Of a stretch of DNA of 52,622 nucleotides, positions 9,864-18,161 are shown piece after piece (within the stretch, counting starts at the first letter, position 1; each line of letters opens with the position of its first letter). This DNA is from Bacteroidia bacterium (lineage in GTDB: Bacteria > Bacteroidota > Bacteroidia > 2-12-FULL-35-15): NCBI GenBank assembly GCA_016786925.1, contig JAEUTU010000108.1, forward strand, positions 1 to 52,622. Direction: 5' to 3'. Made by a program: the position numbers and the translations under genes. The notes under the pieces are model-generated. The model searched no databases. It had not been told where the DNA came from and was given only the letters and a program-made list of their open reading frames with translations.

Positions 9864-9929
9864 ATTGTAATAAAAACATATCAGTAGCCCCTCAATCAAT
9901 TTATATTCATTACAAATAAGTGAATTCAT

Positions 9930-9937
9930 TATATTTG
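9930..9937 (+). promoter_or_regulatory. -7 promoter element of the cyclophilin gene
   Basis: TATATTTG matches TAnnTTTG perfectly. It places transcription start near 9944 and so favours the ATG at 9959 over an in-frame GTG at 9920. Confidence 0.6.
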
Positions 9938-9958
9938 TATAAATTAAAAATACATTTT

Positions 9959-10399
9959 ATGTCAACAGCAGAAATAGTAACCGAAAAGGGAACAATGAAA
10001 GTGGAGTTTTATGATAAGGATGCTCCGGGAACAGTTAAAAACTTTTGTGATCTAGCAAAAAAAGGATTTTATGATGGATTAACATTTCATCGTGTGATTC
10101 CAGGATTTGTTGTTCAGGGAGGTTGTCCGAATGGAACAGGGACAGGCGGTCCGGGTTACAAAATTAAATGTGAATTAGATGGTGGTAACCAATTCCACGA
10201 CAGAGGTGTTTTGTCTATGGCTCATGCAGGTAGAGATACAGGTGGCTCTCAATTCTTCATTGTTTTAAGTCGCGCACAAACTGCACACCTTGACAGACGT
10301 CATACTTGTTTTGGGAAAGTAGTAGAAGGCATTGATATCATTGACACGATCCGACAAGGAGACAAGATCGTAAAGATCACCATCAATGAAAATGCATAA
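9959..10399 (+). CDS. Cyclophilin-type peptidyl-prolyl cis-trans isomerase
   Basis: This 146-aa protein consists of one cyclophilin domain: FHRVIPGFVVQGGCPNGTGTGGPGYKI, with the catalytic Arg in FHR, then GVLSMAHAGRDTGGSQFFI with the FI and Q substrate-pocket residues, and a final HLDRRHTCFGKVVEG. There is no signal peptide, so it should act in the cytoplasm as a proline isomerase or folding helper. The start at 9959 is chosen because a perfect -7 box lies just upstream and the longer frame would begin inside the promoter. The size is that of single-domain bacterial PpiB-like proteins. Confidence 0.92.
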   Translation: MSTAEIVTEKGTMKVEFYDKDAPGTVKNFCDLAKKGFYDGLTFHRVIPGFVVQGGCPNGTGTGGPGYKIKCELDGGNQFHDRGVLSMAHAGRDTGGSQFFIVLSRAQTAHLDRRHTCFGKVVEGIDIIDTIRQGDKIVKITINENA

Positions 10400-10465
10400 G
10401 CATTCCGTTGGTAGTGTCCTATTACCACTCGTGTAATAAATACAACCAAGCCAATGCTACCTGCG

Positions 10466-10473
10466 TAAATTTG
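10466..10473 (+). promoter_or_regulatory. Candidate -7 element for the M61 protease operon
   Basis: TAAATTTG is a perfect TAnnTTTG match about 97 nt before the protease start. It would give a leader of about 90 nt that contains the hairpin at 10526-10555. Confidence 0.4.
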
Positions 10474-10525
10474 TATCGAAAACATACTTATGCACAAAGG
10501 TTAGACGTGTAAAGTTCTTTTCTTA

Positions 10526-10555
10526 AAGGGAATGGTATGTAGCAACCATTCCCTT
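10526..10555 (+). terminator. 11-bp hairpin before the M61 gene (terminator or leader structure)
   Basis: A perfect stem AAGGGAATGGT / ACCATTCCCTT with an 8-nt loop ends 14 nt before the M61 start codon. The 3' side has only a weak, broken T tract (ATTAATTT). It may end the cyclophilin transcript, or be a leader structure of the M61 operon if the promoter at 10466 is used. Confidence 0.5.
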
Positions 10556-10569
10556 ATTAATTTAAAAAT

Positions 10570-12414
10570 ATGAAAAAAAACATCCTCCTACTTTCATTCA
10601 CATTCTGCTTGAGTTTTTCAATTTTTGCTCAAAGTGAATATCAATTTTTTATTGATCTTAATAAATGTGAGAACGACCTCTTAACGGTGGAACTTATTGC
10701 CCCAAAAATAGAATCTAATGATATCCTATACAGGTTACCAAAAATGGTTCCAGGCACCTACGAGATCTACAACTTTGGAAGATTTGCGTCTGAGTTTGAA
10801 GCTACGGACAGTACCGGAAAGAGTTTAACCGTAGAGAAAATTGATGCAAACAGCTGGAAAATAAATGATGCCAAAAAATTGCATAAGATCACTTATAAAG
10901 TAGAGGATACATGGGACACTAAGCAAAAAGAATCCTTTGTGTTTGAACCCGCAGGAAGCAATTTCGAAAAGGATAAAAACTTTGTACTGAACATCCATTG
11001 CATGTTTGGATTTTTTGAAGGGATGCTGAATACTACCTACAAACTAAATGTTACACGACCTTCCAACTTCTATGGATCCAGTAGCTTAACAGATATCACT
11101 ACTCAAAACAATACGGACTCATATACGATCAAAAACTATCATGATTTTCAAGATGCTCCTATCATGTATAATGTTCCCGACACTACGATACTGAATGTAG
11201 GTGGAGCGCAGATCTTGATATCGGTATATTCTCCGAACAAGGTATCTAGTTCGAAGTTTATTGGAGAAAACATTAAAGACATTTTAATTGCACAACAAAA
11301 ATACTTAGGTGGCAGTTTACCGATAAAAAAATATGCTTATCTGATCTATTTAACCTCTAATACCGGAGGATCAGGATCAAATGGAGCATTGGAACATTCC
11401 TATTCTTCCATGTATTTTATGCCCGAAATGGATGAAAAGTATTTAGCACAAACCATGCGTGATGTTTCTGCACATGAGTTTTTTCACATTGTAACACCAC
11501 TGAATATTCATGCCGAACAGATCGGTAATTTTGATTACAGCAATCCAAAAATGTCGAAACACCTTTGGCTGTATGAAGGAATTACTGAATACGCAGCCGG
11601 CTTAGTACAAGTAAAATATGGCAGCATGACCTTGGAAGAATATTTAAAGGTGATCGATGAAAAAATAAAAACAGCAAGATATTACAATGATTCATTACCA
11701 TTCACTGTAATGAGTGAAGGTTGTTTAGATAAATACAAAGACGAATACACCAATGTTTATCAAAAAGGAGCATTGATCGGTTTGTGTTTAGATCTCAAAT
11801 TACGAGCTCTCTCTGGCGGCAAATATGGCGTACAGGAAATGATGGCCGATCTGTCAAAAAAATATGGTAAAGAAACATCATTTAAGGATGAAGAACTTTT
11901 TGACGAGATCAGCAAATTAAGTTTTCCGGAGATCAGAGAATTTTTCAAACGATATGTAGAAGGTTCGGAGCCATTGCCATTAAAAGAGTATCTGGAAATG
12001 GCAGGAATTGGATTTGGGAAACCAAGCACTGAAAAATCAATTTCTTTTGGAGGAATACAGGTAGGTTTAAATGCGGCCAATAATCATTTACTTGTTGTAA
12101 ATACGGCCGGCATGGATGACTTTGGAAAAGCGATCGGATATCAGGAATATGATGAACTATTAAAGTTTAATGGTAAAAAGATCAACATTAACAATGCTCA
12201 AGATGTTTTGGGTGATTATTTAATGAATGCCAAAGAAGGTGATATTTTAAAAATAAGTGTTCTACGTAGATCGAATCAACATCCTAAAGGGAAAAAAGTA
12301 AAATTGAAAACGAAAGTGTTCATGGTAACAGAACCCAACAAGTTTAACCTGGCACCAGTTAACAATGCGAGTCAACAGCAAATGCAGATACGAAGCAGCT
12401 GGATTGGAAAATAA
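10570..12414 (+). CDS. M61 (glycyl aminopeptidase-like) metalloprotease with PDZ domain
   Basis: This 614-aa exported protein has a signal peptide (about 1-20, IFAQ). The N-terminal M61 beta domain is followed by the gluzincin core: HEFFH with H302, E303 and H306, and the third ligand E336 in LWLYEGITEYAA. A PDZ-like domain occupies about 490-575 (IQVGLNAANNHLLVV...GDILKISVLRR). M61 peptidases are periplasmic or surface aminopeptidases with a preference for small N-terminal residues. Its stop codon is followed directly by the ATG of a LytS-type kinase, so the three genes here form one operon. The protease may be a signal-processing partner or simply a co-transcribed gene. Confidence 0.88.
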   Translation: MKKNILLLSFTFCLSFSIFAQSEYQFFIDLNKCENDLLTVELIAPKIESNDILYRLPKMVPGTYEIYNFGRFASEFEATDSTGKSLTVEKIDANSWKINDAKKLHKITYKVEDTWDTKQKESFVFEPAGSNFEKDKNFVLNIHCMFGFFEGMLNTTYKLNVTRPSNFYGSSSLTDITTQNNTDSYTIKNYHDFQDAPIMYNVPDTTILNVGGAQILISVYSPNKVSSSKFIGENIKDILIAQQKYLGGSLPIKKYAYLIYLTSNTGGSGSNGALEHSYSSMYFMPEMDEKYLAQTMRDVSAHEFFHIVTPLNIHAEQIGNFDYSNPKMSKHLWLYEGITEYAAGLVQVKYGSMTLEEYLKVIDEKIKTARYYNDSLPFTVMSEGCLDKYKDEYTNVYQKGALIGLCLDLKLRALSGGKYGVQEMMADLSKKYGKETSFKDEELFDEISKLSFPEIREFFKRYVEGSEPLPLKEYLEMAGIGFGKPSTEKSISFGGIQVGLNAANNHLLVVNTAGMDDFGKAIGYQEYDELLKFNGKKININNAQDVLGDYLMNAKEGDILKISVLRRSNQHPKGKKVKLKTKVFMVTEPNKFNLAPVNNASQQQMQIRSSWIGK

Positions 12415-13473
12415 ATGAACAAAAAAAATCTATATTGGATCTGTCAGATCGGTGGATGGGCATTCTTTGTATTGCTGAATAGCTTGTTCCTACAACTGAA
12501 CAATGCATTCAATACAACGATCGCATTGGGGCATTTATCCATGTTCCTACTTGGCATCAGCATTTCACATATATATAGAACATTGATCGTTAGAGCGGGC
12601 TGGTTAAAATTAAAGATCTTACCACTCATTCCCCGTGTTGTTGTTTCTACAGTTGTATTTGCAGCTTGTATTGAATACCTCCAGTATCTTGTGGAATCAC
12701 AACTACAAATCGAAGGAAATAAGCATGAGAATGCTGTGAGCACGATCATCAGTATCCTTAACTTTTCATTCGTTTTATTCTTTTGGTCATTGATCTACTT
12801 CCTTGTTCATTACATTGAAAATTATAAAAAAGCAGAGATCGAGAATTTAAAATGGTCGGCTTCCATTAATGAGATAGAATTAAACAAACTAAAGTCGCAA
12901 CTCAATCCACACTTTATGTTCAATGCCATGAACAGCATACGTGCATTGGTAGATGAAAATCCCGGAAAATCAAAAGAAGCGATCACACAACTATCCAACA
13001 TCCTGCGCAATACACTACAAATGGGGAAAAACAAAGTCATTCCATTTGATGAAGAACTAAGGATCATCAATGATTATTTGGCTTTGGAAGCTATCCGCTA
13101 TGAAGAGCGATTGAAAGTGAGCTTAGACATTCATCCTGATAGTAAACAATTTCAAGTACCACCGTTAATGATACAAACGCTTGTTGAAAATGCCATTAAA
13201 CATGGTATCTCTAAACTCACCAAAGGCGGGATCATTGAAATTCAAACGAAAATAGAAAAAGAGCAATTGATCATAAAAATTAAAAATAGCGGTCAGCTGC
13301 AAAACACAAACGAAAGTGATAGCGGCTTCGGTATTAAGAACACACTGCAACGCTTGCAATTATTATATGGCAAAGATGCCAATATGAGTATCCGGAATTT
13401 AGACAATGAATTTGTTTTAACCGAATTGATCATCCCTAAAAATGTATTGAGCTATGAAAGCAATCATCATTGA
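12415..13473 (+). CDS. LytS-type sensor histidine kinase (His_kinase family)
   Basis: This 352-aa membrane kinase has about four N-terminal transmembrane helices (about 10-140) and no separate sensor domain. The His_kinase signature LKSQLNPHFMFNAMNSIRAL follows, with phospho-acceptor H166. The HATPase part is marked by LVENAIKHGISK and SGFGIKNTLQRLQLLYG. This is the kinase class that works with LytTR regulators, and such a regulator gene overlaps its 3' end by 20 bp. The start abuts the protease stop codon, which implies translational coupling. The signal is unknown. Confidence 0.92.
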   Translation: MNKKNLYWICQIGGWAFFVLLNSLFLQLNNAFNTTIALGHLSMFLLGISISHIYRTLIVRAGWLKLKILPLIPRVVVSTVVFAACIEYLQYLVESQLQIEGNKHENAVSTIISILNFSFVLFFWSLIYFLVHYIENYKKAEIENLKWSASINEIELNKLKSQLNPHFMFNAMNSIRALVDENPGKSKEAITQLSNILRNTLQMGKNKVIPFDEELRIINDYLALEAIRYEERLKVSLDIHPDSKQFQVPPLMIQTLVENAIKHGISKLTKGGIIEIQTKIEKEQLIIKIKNSGQLQNTNESDSGFGIKNTLQRLQLLYGKDANMSIRNLDNEFVLTELIIPKNVLSYESNHH

Positions 13474-14176
13474 TGACGAACGTTTAGCACGTCAGGAATT
13501 AAAAAATCTATTAAGTGCTTACAGCGAGATCCAAATTGTTGGCGAAGCAAATAATGCAGAAGCTGCAGTTGAGCAGATCAAACAATTAAAACCCGATGTT
13601 ATCTTTTTGGACATTCAAATGCCAGGCAAGAATGGATTCGAACTATTGGAAGAGATTAGCGGAGTGCCGGAAGTTGTTTTTGTAACAGCCTACGATGAAT
13701 ATGCCATACGTGCTTTTGAAGTAAATGCATTGGACTATCTGCTAAAGCCCGTACAACCCAACCGTTTGGGCGAAACAATAAAAAAATTATTAAACAAAGA
13801 CAGTAGCGAAAAGTCTGAAAACAAAGAACAAACACAAGCTTTGAATGACGATGATCAGGTGTTTGTGAAAGATGGCGACAAATGTTGGTTTGTAAAGCTG
13901 AGTGATATCCGTCTGTTTGAGTCGGAAGGAAATTATGTGAGGGTACATTTTGATAAAAACCGTCCATTGATCTTACGTTCTCTGAACAATTTGGATGAAC
14001 GTTTGAATAATAAGACATTCTTTCGAGCAAGCCGTAAACACATTGTTAATCTGAAATGGGTAGAGTCGATCGAAAACTGGTTCAATGGAGGATTAATGGT
14101 GAAATTAAAAGGAGGCGAACAGGTAGAGATCTCCCGCAGGCAAGCGGCTAAATTAAAAGATATGATGAGTTTGTAA
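13454..14176 (+). CDS. LytTR-family response regulator
   Basis: This 240-aa protein has a receiver domain (about 1-118) with acidic pocket D7/D8, phospho-acceptor D53 (VIFLDIQMPG), and conserved T and K (VTAYDEY, YLLKPVQ). A short Glu/Gln-rich linker follows. The LytTR DNA-binding domain (about 135-236) shows DIRLFESEGNYVRVHF, FFRASRKHIVNL and EQVEISRRQAAKLK. It forms a two-component pair with the overlapping LytS-type kinase. The stop codon is one base from the stop codon of the convergent propeller gene. Confidence 0.93.
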   Translation: MKAIIIDDERLARQELKNLLSAYSEIQIVGEANNAEAAVEQIKQLKPDVIFLDIQMPGKNGFELLEEISGVPEVVFVTAYDEYAIRAFEVNALDYLLKPVQPNRLGETIKKLLNKDSSEKSENKEQTQALNDDDQVFVKDGDKCWFVKLSDIRLFESEGNYVRVHFDKNRPLILRSLNNLDERLNNKTFFRASRKHIVNLKWVESIENWFNGGLMVKLKGGEQVEISRRQAAKLKDMMSL

Positions 14177-14177
14177 A

Positions 14178-15419
14178 TTACTCCTTGATAATTTTTTTAC
14201 AAACGACACCTTCATGAGTATATACTTTGACAATGTATATTCCTGATGGGCAATTGCTGATATCAAATACCACCTGCTGAGAAACATCATTCACTACACT
14301 AATTCTATCTCCTAAAATATTATATATTTCAAGGTTTAGCAACCGATCTTTTATGGTTGATCTCAATTCAAATTTTCCATTGTTAGGGTTGGGAAAAATC
14401 AAGATGTTATTTTCATTCATAAAAAGATCATCCCTGCCAACAATACCATTTTCATTAAATTCCACAACACCATTACCTGTAATAAACCACTTATTACCAA
14501 AGCCATCAACAGAAATCTCTATTGAACCAGTAGAAACGGGATAACCATCTAAAACATCGTAAGTCGTCCATGTTGTCCCATCAAATTTTATTATACCTTT
14601 TCCTAAAAAAGAACACCAAATTTTGTTTTGTTGATCAACATCTACTCCGTAAATTGAATCACTTTCAATATCCGAATTTGTTTTAATAAAATTAGTCCAA
14701 GAGACTCCATCAAACATGAGTAATCCTCCTCCAGAATTCCCTCTAGCCACCCATAAATTATTTGTTGAGTCAACAACCATTCTGTAGTCGGAAACAATAT
14801 TACTTGCAACAGAAAAAGGTACGGCATGCACTTCCCAAATATTGTTAGATAATTTTGCTAAACCACCGGCTCCAATTATCAAAATATCATCATTTATATC
14901 AGTTATTACTTTATAAATAGGCTGAAATGGAAGATTGGAATTGGCAGTATCAAGTAATGTAAACAGCGTATCATTATACTTCGCTAAACCATTCACCCCA
15001 CAAAACCATTTATTATTTTTACTATCAATTGCAACATCATAAAACCCATGTAGATTTGCAATTCCAGTGGTTACTGGATCGTATTTATACCAAACACCTG
15101 CTTTTAAACTATATATTTTATTATCAAGTGAGATTAACCATAACAAACTTCTCAAATCAGCATTTGTCTGGCGACAATTAAAAAGAGTACTATTGTAAAC
15201 ATTATTATATGACACCCAATTCGAAACTCCTGAATAAGCTACTGTTTTATCACCAATCCCTTGAATTTTCACAAACCATTTAACATTGTTTGTATCTATA
15301 GTAAGATGACTATAAGAATCATATGGATTGGGAGAATTGGCAACTGAATACACTTGCCAGTTTTGTGAAAAACAGGTTTTAAATACAATAAACAAATAAA
15401 AAAAAACAATTTTTTTCAT
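14178..15419 (-). CDS. Secreted Reg_prop-like beta-propeller protein with T9SS domain
   Basis: This protein has 413 residues from the ATG at 15419 (three more codons if 15428 is used). MKKIVFFYLFIVFKTCFSQ forms a clear signal peptide, the reason for choosing 15419. The body holds repeated two-component-regulator-propeller-like blades of the form N-x-x-W-(F/V)-(C/G)-x-x-G-(L/I)-x-K(Y/F) (for example NNKWFCGVNGLAKYN and NKIWCSFLGKGIIKFDG). The C terminus is a type A T9SS domain (IFPNPNNGKFELRS ... CPSGIYIVKVYTHEG). It is probably a surface or secreted propeller without enzymatic residues. No transmembrane or kinase part is attached. Confidence 0.82.
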   Translation of the reverse strand: MKKIVFFYLFIVFKTCFSQNWQVYSVANSPNPYDSYSHLTIDTNNVKWFVKIQGIGDKTVAYSGVSNWVSYNNVYNSTLFNCRQTNADLRSLLWLISLDNKIYSLKAGVWYKYDPVTTGIANLHGFYDVAIDSKNNKWFCGVNGLAKYNDTLFTLLDTANSNLPFQPIYKVITDINDDILIIGAGGLAKLSNNIWEVHAVPFSVASNIVSDYRMVVDSTNNLWVARGNSGGGLLMFDGVSWTNFIKTNSDIESDSIYGVDVDQQNKIWCSFLGKGIIKFDGTTWTTYDVLDGYPVSTGSIEISVDGFGNKWFITGNGVVEFNENGIVGRDDLFMNENNILIFPNPNNGKFELRSTIKDRLLNLEIYNILGDRISVVNDVSQQVVFDISNCPSGIYIVKVYTHEGVVCKKIIKE

Positions 15420-15471
15420 CTTTAACATCCTTAAATCACTGATGGATAAAAGCTAATACATTATCAATTTA

Positions 15472-15509
15472 CAAAAAAAAAGGCTGTTGTACAACAGCCT
15501 TTTTTTTTA
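15472..15509. terminator. Bidirectional terminator, perfect palindrome
   Basis: The core AGGCTGTTGTACAACAGCCT is a perfect inverted repeat flanked by an A tract on the left and a T tract on the right. The T tract merges with the stop codon of the minus-strand TPR gene (15507-15509), which it terminates. Confidence 0.85.
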
Positions 15510-16163
15510 TCCAGGAATTCTGGCAATATGTTTTTCCATTTGTTTGAGTTGATCCACAATTTCAGCAGCCTTAGGTTTTAAGGCTTTTGCTCTTCTAAAA
15601 TATTCTTTCCCCACTCTATTCTGGTTACGTTGTATCTCCAAAGAGGATAACTGCAAATAAACAGCAGCTAAACTGTCGTTATCAGGAATTCCGGCCTTTA
15701 CTGCCTCCAATAAAGTAGCACGGGCTTCTTTAGAATTACCTTTTTTCAATTGAATAAAACCCAATTGCATCAAATTGGTTCCTTTTACATCACCCACAAT
15801 AGAAGATTTGGTCTTCAAACTCTTACGGATACTTTCTTCGGCAGTAGAAAGGTCGTTAGAAGCCAAAGAAAGGTTACTTTGAAGCATATAATACCCTGCA
15901 CGGATGGGTTTTAGTAATAAACGGGGAAATTTGATCATTTTTAAATAAACCATGGCCTGATCCACATCTCCCTCAGAAACAGCTTCTTGCACCAATCGCA
16001 TGGTTCCCATCATAAAATATAGTAAAATGGAGATAAATGCCAAAATATAGCAGATCCAAGCACTGATAGGATCATCGTATATATGCGCCACCACGCCCAA
16101 AGCCACTAATACCGCAATAATTGGCAAGCGGTATAGAATGTAAAACTTTAAAACTTTCATCAT
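15507..16163 (-). CDS. TPR-containing inner-membrane protein of unknown function
   Basis: This 218-aa protein has two N-terminal transmembrane helices (about 8-30 and 32-52). A helical region with TPR-like repeats follows (about 60-205; for example LMQLGFIQLKKGNSKEARATLLEAVKAG and VYLQLSSLEIQRNQNRVGKEYFRRAKAL). The repeats should face the cytoplasm as a protein-binding scaffold. The start at 16163 is chosen because a perfect minus-strand -7 box lies at 16190-16197; the open frame extending to 16220 begins upstream of it. I do not recognise a named family. Confidence 0.75.
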   Translation of the reverse strand: MMKVLKFYILYRLPIIAVLVALGVVAHIYDDPISAWICYILAFISILLYFMMGTMRLVQEAVSEGDVDQAMVYLKMIKFPRLLLKPIRAGYYMLQSNLSLASNDLSTAEESIRKSLKTKSSIVGDVKGTNLMQLGFIQLKKGNSKEARATLLEAVKAGIPDNDSLAAVYLQLSSLEIQRNQNRVGKEYFRRAKALKPKAAEIVDQLKQMEKHIARIPG

Positions 16164-16189
16164 AATCTTTTTCCTTTTAAAAATCAGGG

Positions 16190-16197
16190 CAAAAGTA
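16190..16197 (-). promoter_or_regulatory. -7 element of the TPR membrane protein gene
   Basis: The minus strand reads TACTTTTG, a perfect TAnnTTTG. Predicted transcription start is near 16185, 22 nt before the ATG at 16163. Confidence 0.6.
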
Positions 16198-16248
16198 ATA
16201 GAAATCCAGCGAGTCGGCAAGATATTTTTGAGCCTAAGGGCAAAATTG

Positions 16249-16264
16249 CATGATAATTATCATG
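16249..16264. promoter_or_regulatory. 16-nt perfect palindrome in the divergent TPR/hemerythrin region
   Basis: CATGATAATTATCATG is a perfect inverted repeat between two divergent promoters, 8 bp upstream of the FNR-type operator of the hemerythrin operon. It may bind a second dimeric regulator; the factor is unknown. Confidence 0.35.
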
Positions 16265-16271
16265 TTTTGAA

Positions 16272-16315
16272 TTGACTCAAATCATGCTTTAAAAATAGGG
16301 CTTGGAATAATTTTG
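16272..16315 (+). promoter_or_regulatory. FNR/CRP-type operator plus -7 box, hemerythrin operon
   Basis: Operator TTGAC-TCAA-ATCAT (16272-16285) and -7 box TAATTTTG (16308-16315) have centres 33 bp apart. The predicted start of transcription falls on or next to the ATG at 16320, so the mRNA may be leaderless. The spacing is identical to that at four other promoters in this window. Confidence 0.6.
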
Positions 16316-16319
16316 TTCC

Positions 16320-16862
16320 ATGCAATTAGTAAATAATATCAATATCAGTTTTGCTGAAGACGTGTCGGATCTTGATCTGAATAAATTAATGAAATTCATC
16401 ACCAGCGAATTTCATGATTATTTTTCAGAGCATCTTCCAGTAATTGACACACAGCTACATGCATGTGTGAAAGTAGATCAACCGGAAGTAGCTAATATGC
16501 CGGAGATATACAACAGCTTCTCCAAATTTTGTGACATTCTGGAACAACACAAAGGAGAAGAGCAACACATTATGTTTCCTTTCATTAAAAACATTCTCAA
16601 TAAAAAAGGGATCAATGGGGTGAAATTAGAGATCCTGGATAAAGTGATCAAAAATATAGAGAATGAGCACAAAAGAATCAAATCAAACTTGGATCAATTG
16701 GATGCACTTACCAATGGGTTTGAAATAAAAGCCAATAGTTCTGCTACCTTAAAAGGTGTATATCATCAATTAGGCAAACTAAAACATGTTTATCTCGTGT
16801 ACTCATTTATTGAAGTAAACTATCTGTATCCAAAATTAAACGAACTTAAAAATATCATCTAA
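16320..16862 (+). CDS. Hemerythrin-like di-iron protein, RIC/ScdA-related
   Basis: This 180-aa protein resembles the C-terminal hemerythrin domain of iron-sulfur cluster repair proteins (RIC, ScdA, YtfE) but lacks their N-terminal DUF542 cysteine domain. The four-helix His/Glu pattern includes FHDYFSEHLPVID (H32), HKGEEQHIMFPF, ENEHKRIK and KHVYLVYSFIEVNYLYPKL. RIC proteins mobilise iron to mend Fe-S clusters after nitric oxide or oxidative damage. The ATG at 16320 is kept because the LDLNKLMKFI lead-in belongs to the domain, although the promoter lies almost on top of it. Its stop codon overlaps the start of the Usp gene by one base (TAATG). An FNR-like operator precedes it. Confidence 0.75.
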   Translation: MQLVNNINISFAEDVSDLDLNKLMKFITSEFHDYFSEHLPVIDTQLHACVKVDQPEVANMPEIYNSFSKFCDILEQHKGEEQHIMFPFIKNILNKKGINGVKLEILDKVIKNIENEHKRIKSNLDQLDALTNGFEIKANSSATLKGVYHQLGKLKHVYLVYSFIEVNYLYPKLNELKNII

Positions 16863-17686
16863 TGAAAAATATTCTGGTACCTACTGATTTCTCGGATAGT
16901 TCTAAAGCAGCTGCTTCCTATGCCATTGAATTGGCAAAAACAGCCAATGCAAAGATCACCTTTTTCCACGTGTATCATATTCCAATGATCACAAGTGAAG
17001 CGGCCATTGTAATGCCAACCTATGAAAATCTGGAAGCAGATAGCTTGGGAGCTTTACAAAAATTTGAAAATGACTTAAAACTAACACACTCTTTTTCAGG
17101 TCAAACAAGTTGCGTTGTTAAACCAGGATTTCTGATCGATGAAATGAAAGATCATATATCGGAAAACAGTATTGATCTGGTGATCATGGGTATTAATGGA
17201 CTTGGTAAAATGGCCGAGATCCTGATAGGTAGCAACGCAACTATTGCTATTCATAATATTGATTGTCCTGTTTTAGTTGTTCCAAACGGCAGTGTTTATA
17301 AACCAATTTCAAATATTGCTTTTGCATGTGATCTTATAAAAGTAAAAGACACAGCTGCAATGGAAAAGATCAAAATTTGGGCGAAAACATTCAATGCTCA
17401 TTTACACATTCTGAATATTATAGCACCGGATGAAAAGCCGAATTTTGAAAAGGCAATTGCAGGAGTTCAACTTGAATCAATATTCGAAAATATCAATCAC
17501 AGTTTATTTTTCCCGGAGAATGACGATATCACTTATGCAATCAATGATTTTGTTGAAAAACATAATATTGATCTGGTGATCATGATCCCACGCAAACACA
17601 ATATTATCAGTAGCCTCTTTCATGCCAGCAACACAAAGAAAATGGCATTTCATACACACATCCCGTTATTAACAATACACGATTAA
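16862..17686 (+). CDS. Tandem universal stress protein (two UspA domains)
   Basis: This 274-aa protein has two Usp folds (about 1-142 and 150-274). The first opens with KNILVPTDFSDSSKAAASYAIELAK and carries the ATP-binding pattern G-2x-G-9x-G-S (MGINGLGKMAEILIGSNA). The second ends with LVIMIPRKHNIISSLFHASNTKKMAFHTHIPLL and lacks a clean glycine motif. It is translationally coupled to the hemerythrin gene through a TAATG overlap. Usp genes in low-oxygen regulons support survival without growth, consistent with the FNR-like site of this operon. Confidence 0.88.
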   Translation: MKNILVPTDFSDSSKAAASYAIELAKTANAKITFFHVYHIPMITSEAAIVMPTYENLEADSLGALQKFENDLKLTHSFSGQTSCVVKPGFLIDEMKDHISENSIDLVIMGINGLGKMAEILIGSNATIAIHNIDCPVLVVPNGSVYKPISNIAFACDLIKVKDTAAMEKIKIWAKTFNAHLHILNIIAPDEKPNFEKAIAGVQLESIFENINHSLFFPENDDITYAINDFVEKHNIDLVIMIPRKHNIISSLFHASNTKKMAFHTHIPLLTIHD

Positions 17687-17693
17687 TATTACA

Positions 17694-18068
17694 ATGGAAC
17701 TACTTATTTCAGACAATAAAACAATCAAAAACCTTCAGGACGAATTCAATAAATTATTCCCTTTCCTGAAGATTGAATTTTTTTCCAGATCACATGGAAA
17801 AGGCGAGGCTTCGCCAAAAAGCATGATACGTAATAATTCCAAAACTTTGGGAGAATGCAGAAAAATACATAGCAACGGATCATTAAAGATCAGTGCTAAA
17901 CAAAAAGTATCAGAATTAGAACAAATGCTGCAAGAGCACTTTGGCTTGTCGGCTCAGGTATTCAGAAAATCGGGGAAAGTTTGGTTAGAAACCACTTCCA
18001 CTGATGATTGGACACTTGCCAAACAAAATGAACAAGCATTAGAATTCAGTAAGCCTGCAGAAGACTAA
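17694..18068 (+). CDS. Conserved-looking hypothetical protein, third gene of the hemerythrin-Usp operon
   Basis: I do not recognise this 124-aa protein. It has no signal peptide or membrane segment. It appears to contain a small alpha/beta domain with a strongly basic Ser/Gly-rich middle (FFSRSHGKGEASPKSM, RNNSKTLGECRK), a helical stretch (KISAKQKVSELEQMLQEHFG) and a beta hairpin (SAQVFRKSGKVWLETT). It starts 7 nt after the Usp stop codon and so belongs to the same operon. Context suggests a cytoplasmic role under low oxygen or stress. It does not look like a RaiA/HPF ribosome hibernation factor. Confidence 0.65.
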   Translation: MELLISDNKTIKNLQDEFNKLFPFLKIEFFSRSHGKGEASPKSMIRNNSKTLGECRKIHSNGSLKISAKQKVSELEQMLQEHFGLSAQVFRKSGKVWLETTSTDDWTLAKQNEQALEFSKPAED

Positions 18069-18091
18069 TCTGATAGCAATCAGCAGGAAAA

Positions 18092-18135
18092 CTGACCATT
18101 ATCATATTTTAAAAATATAAACAGAAATACTTTTG
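18092..18135 (+). promoter_or_regulatory. FNR/CRP-type operator plus -7 box, small membrane protein/ccoI
   Basis: Operator CTGAC-CATT-ATCAT (18092-18105) and -7 box TACTTTTG (18128-18135, perfect match) have centres 33 bp apart. Predicted transcription start is near 18140, 22 nt before the ATG at 18162. Confidence 0.65.
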
Positions 18136-18161
18136 AAGTGTCAAACTAAAAACATACAGCT

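Noticed and set aside
16267..16280. TTGA-ATTGAC-TCAA as the FNR box of the hemerythrin promoter
   Set aside because: It is a good dyad, but its centre is 38 bp from the -7 box centre. The overlapping TTGAC-TCAA-ATCAT at 16272-16285 fits the 33-bp register seen at four other promoters.
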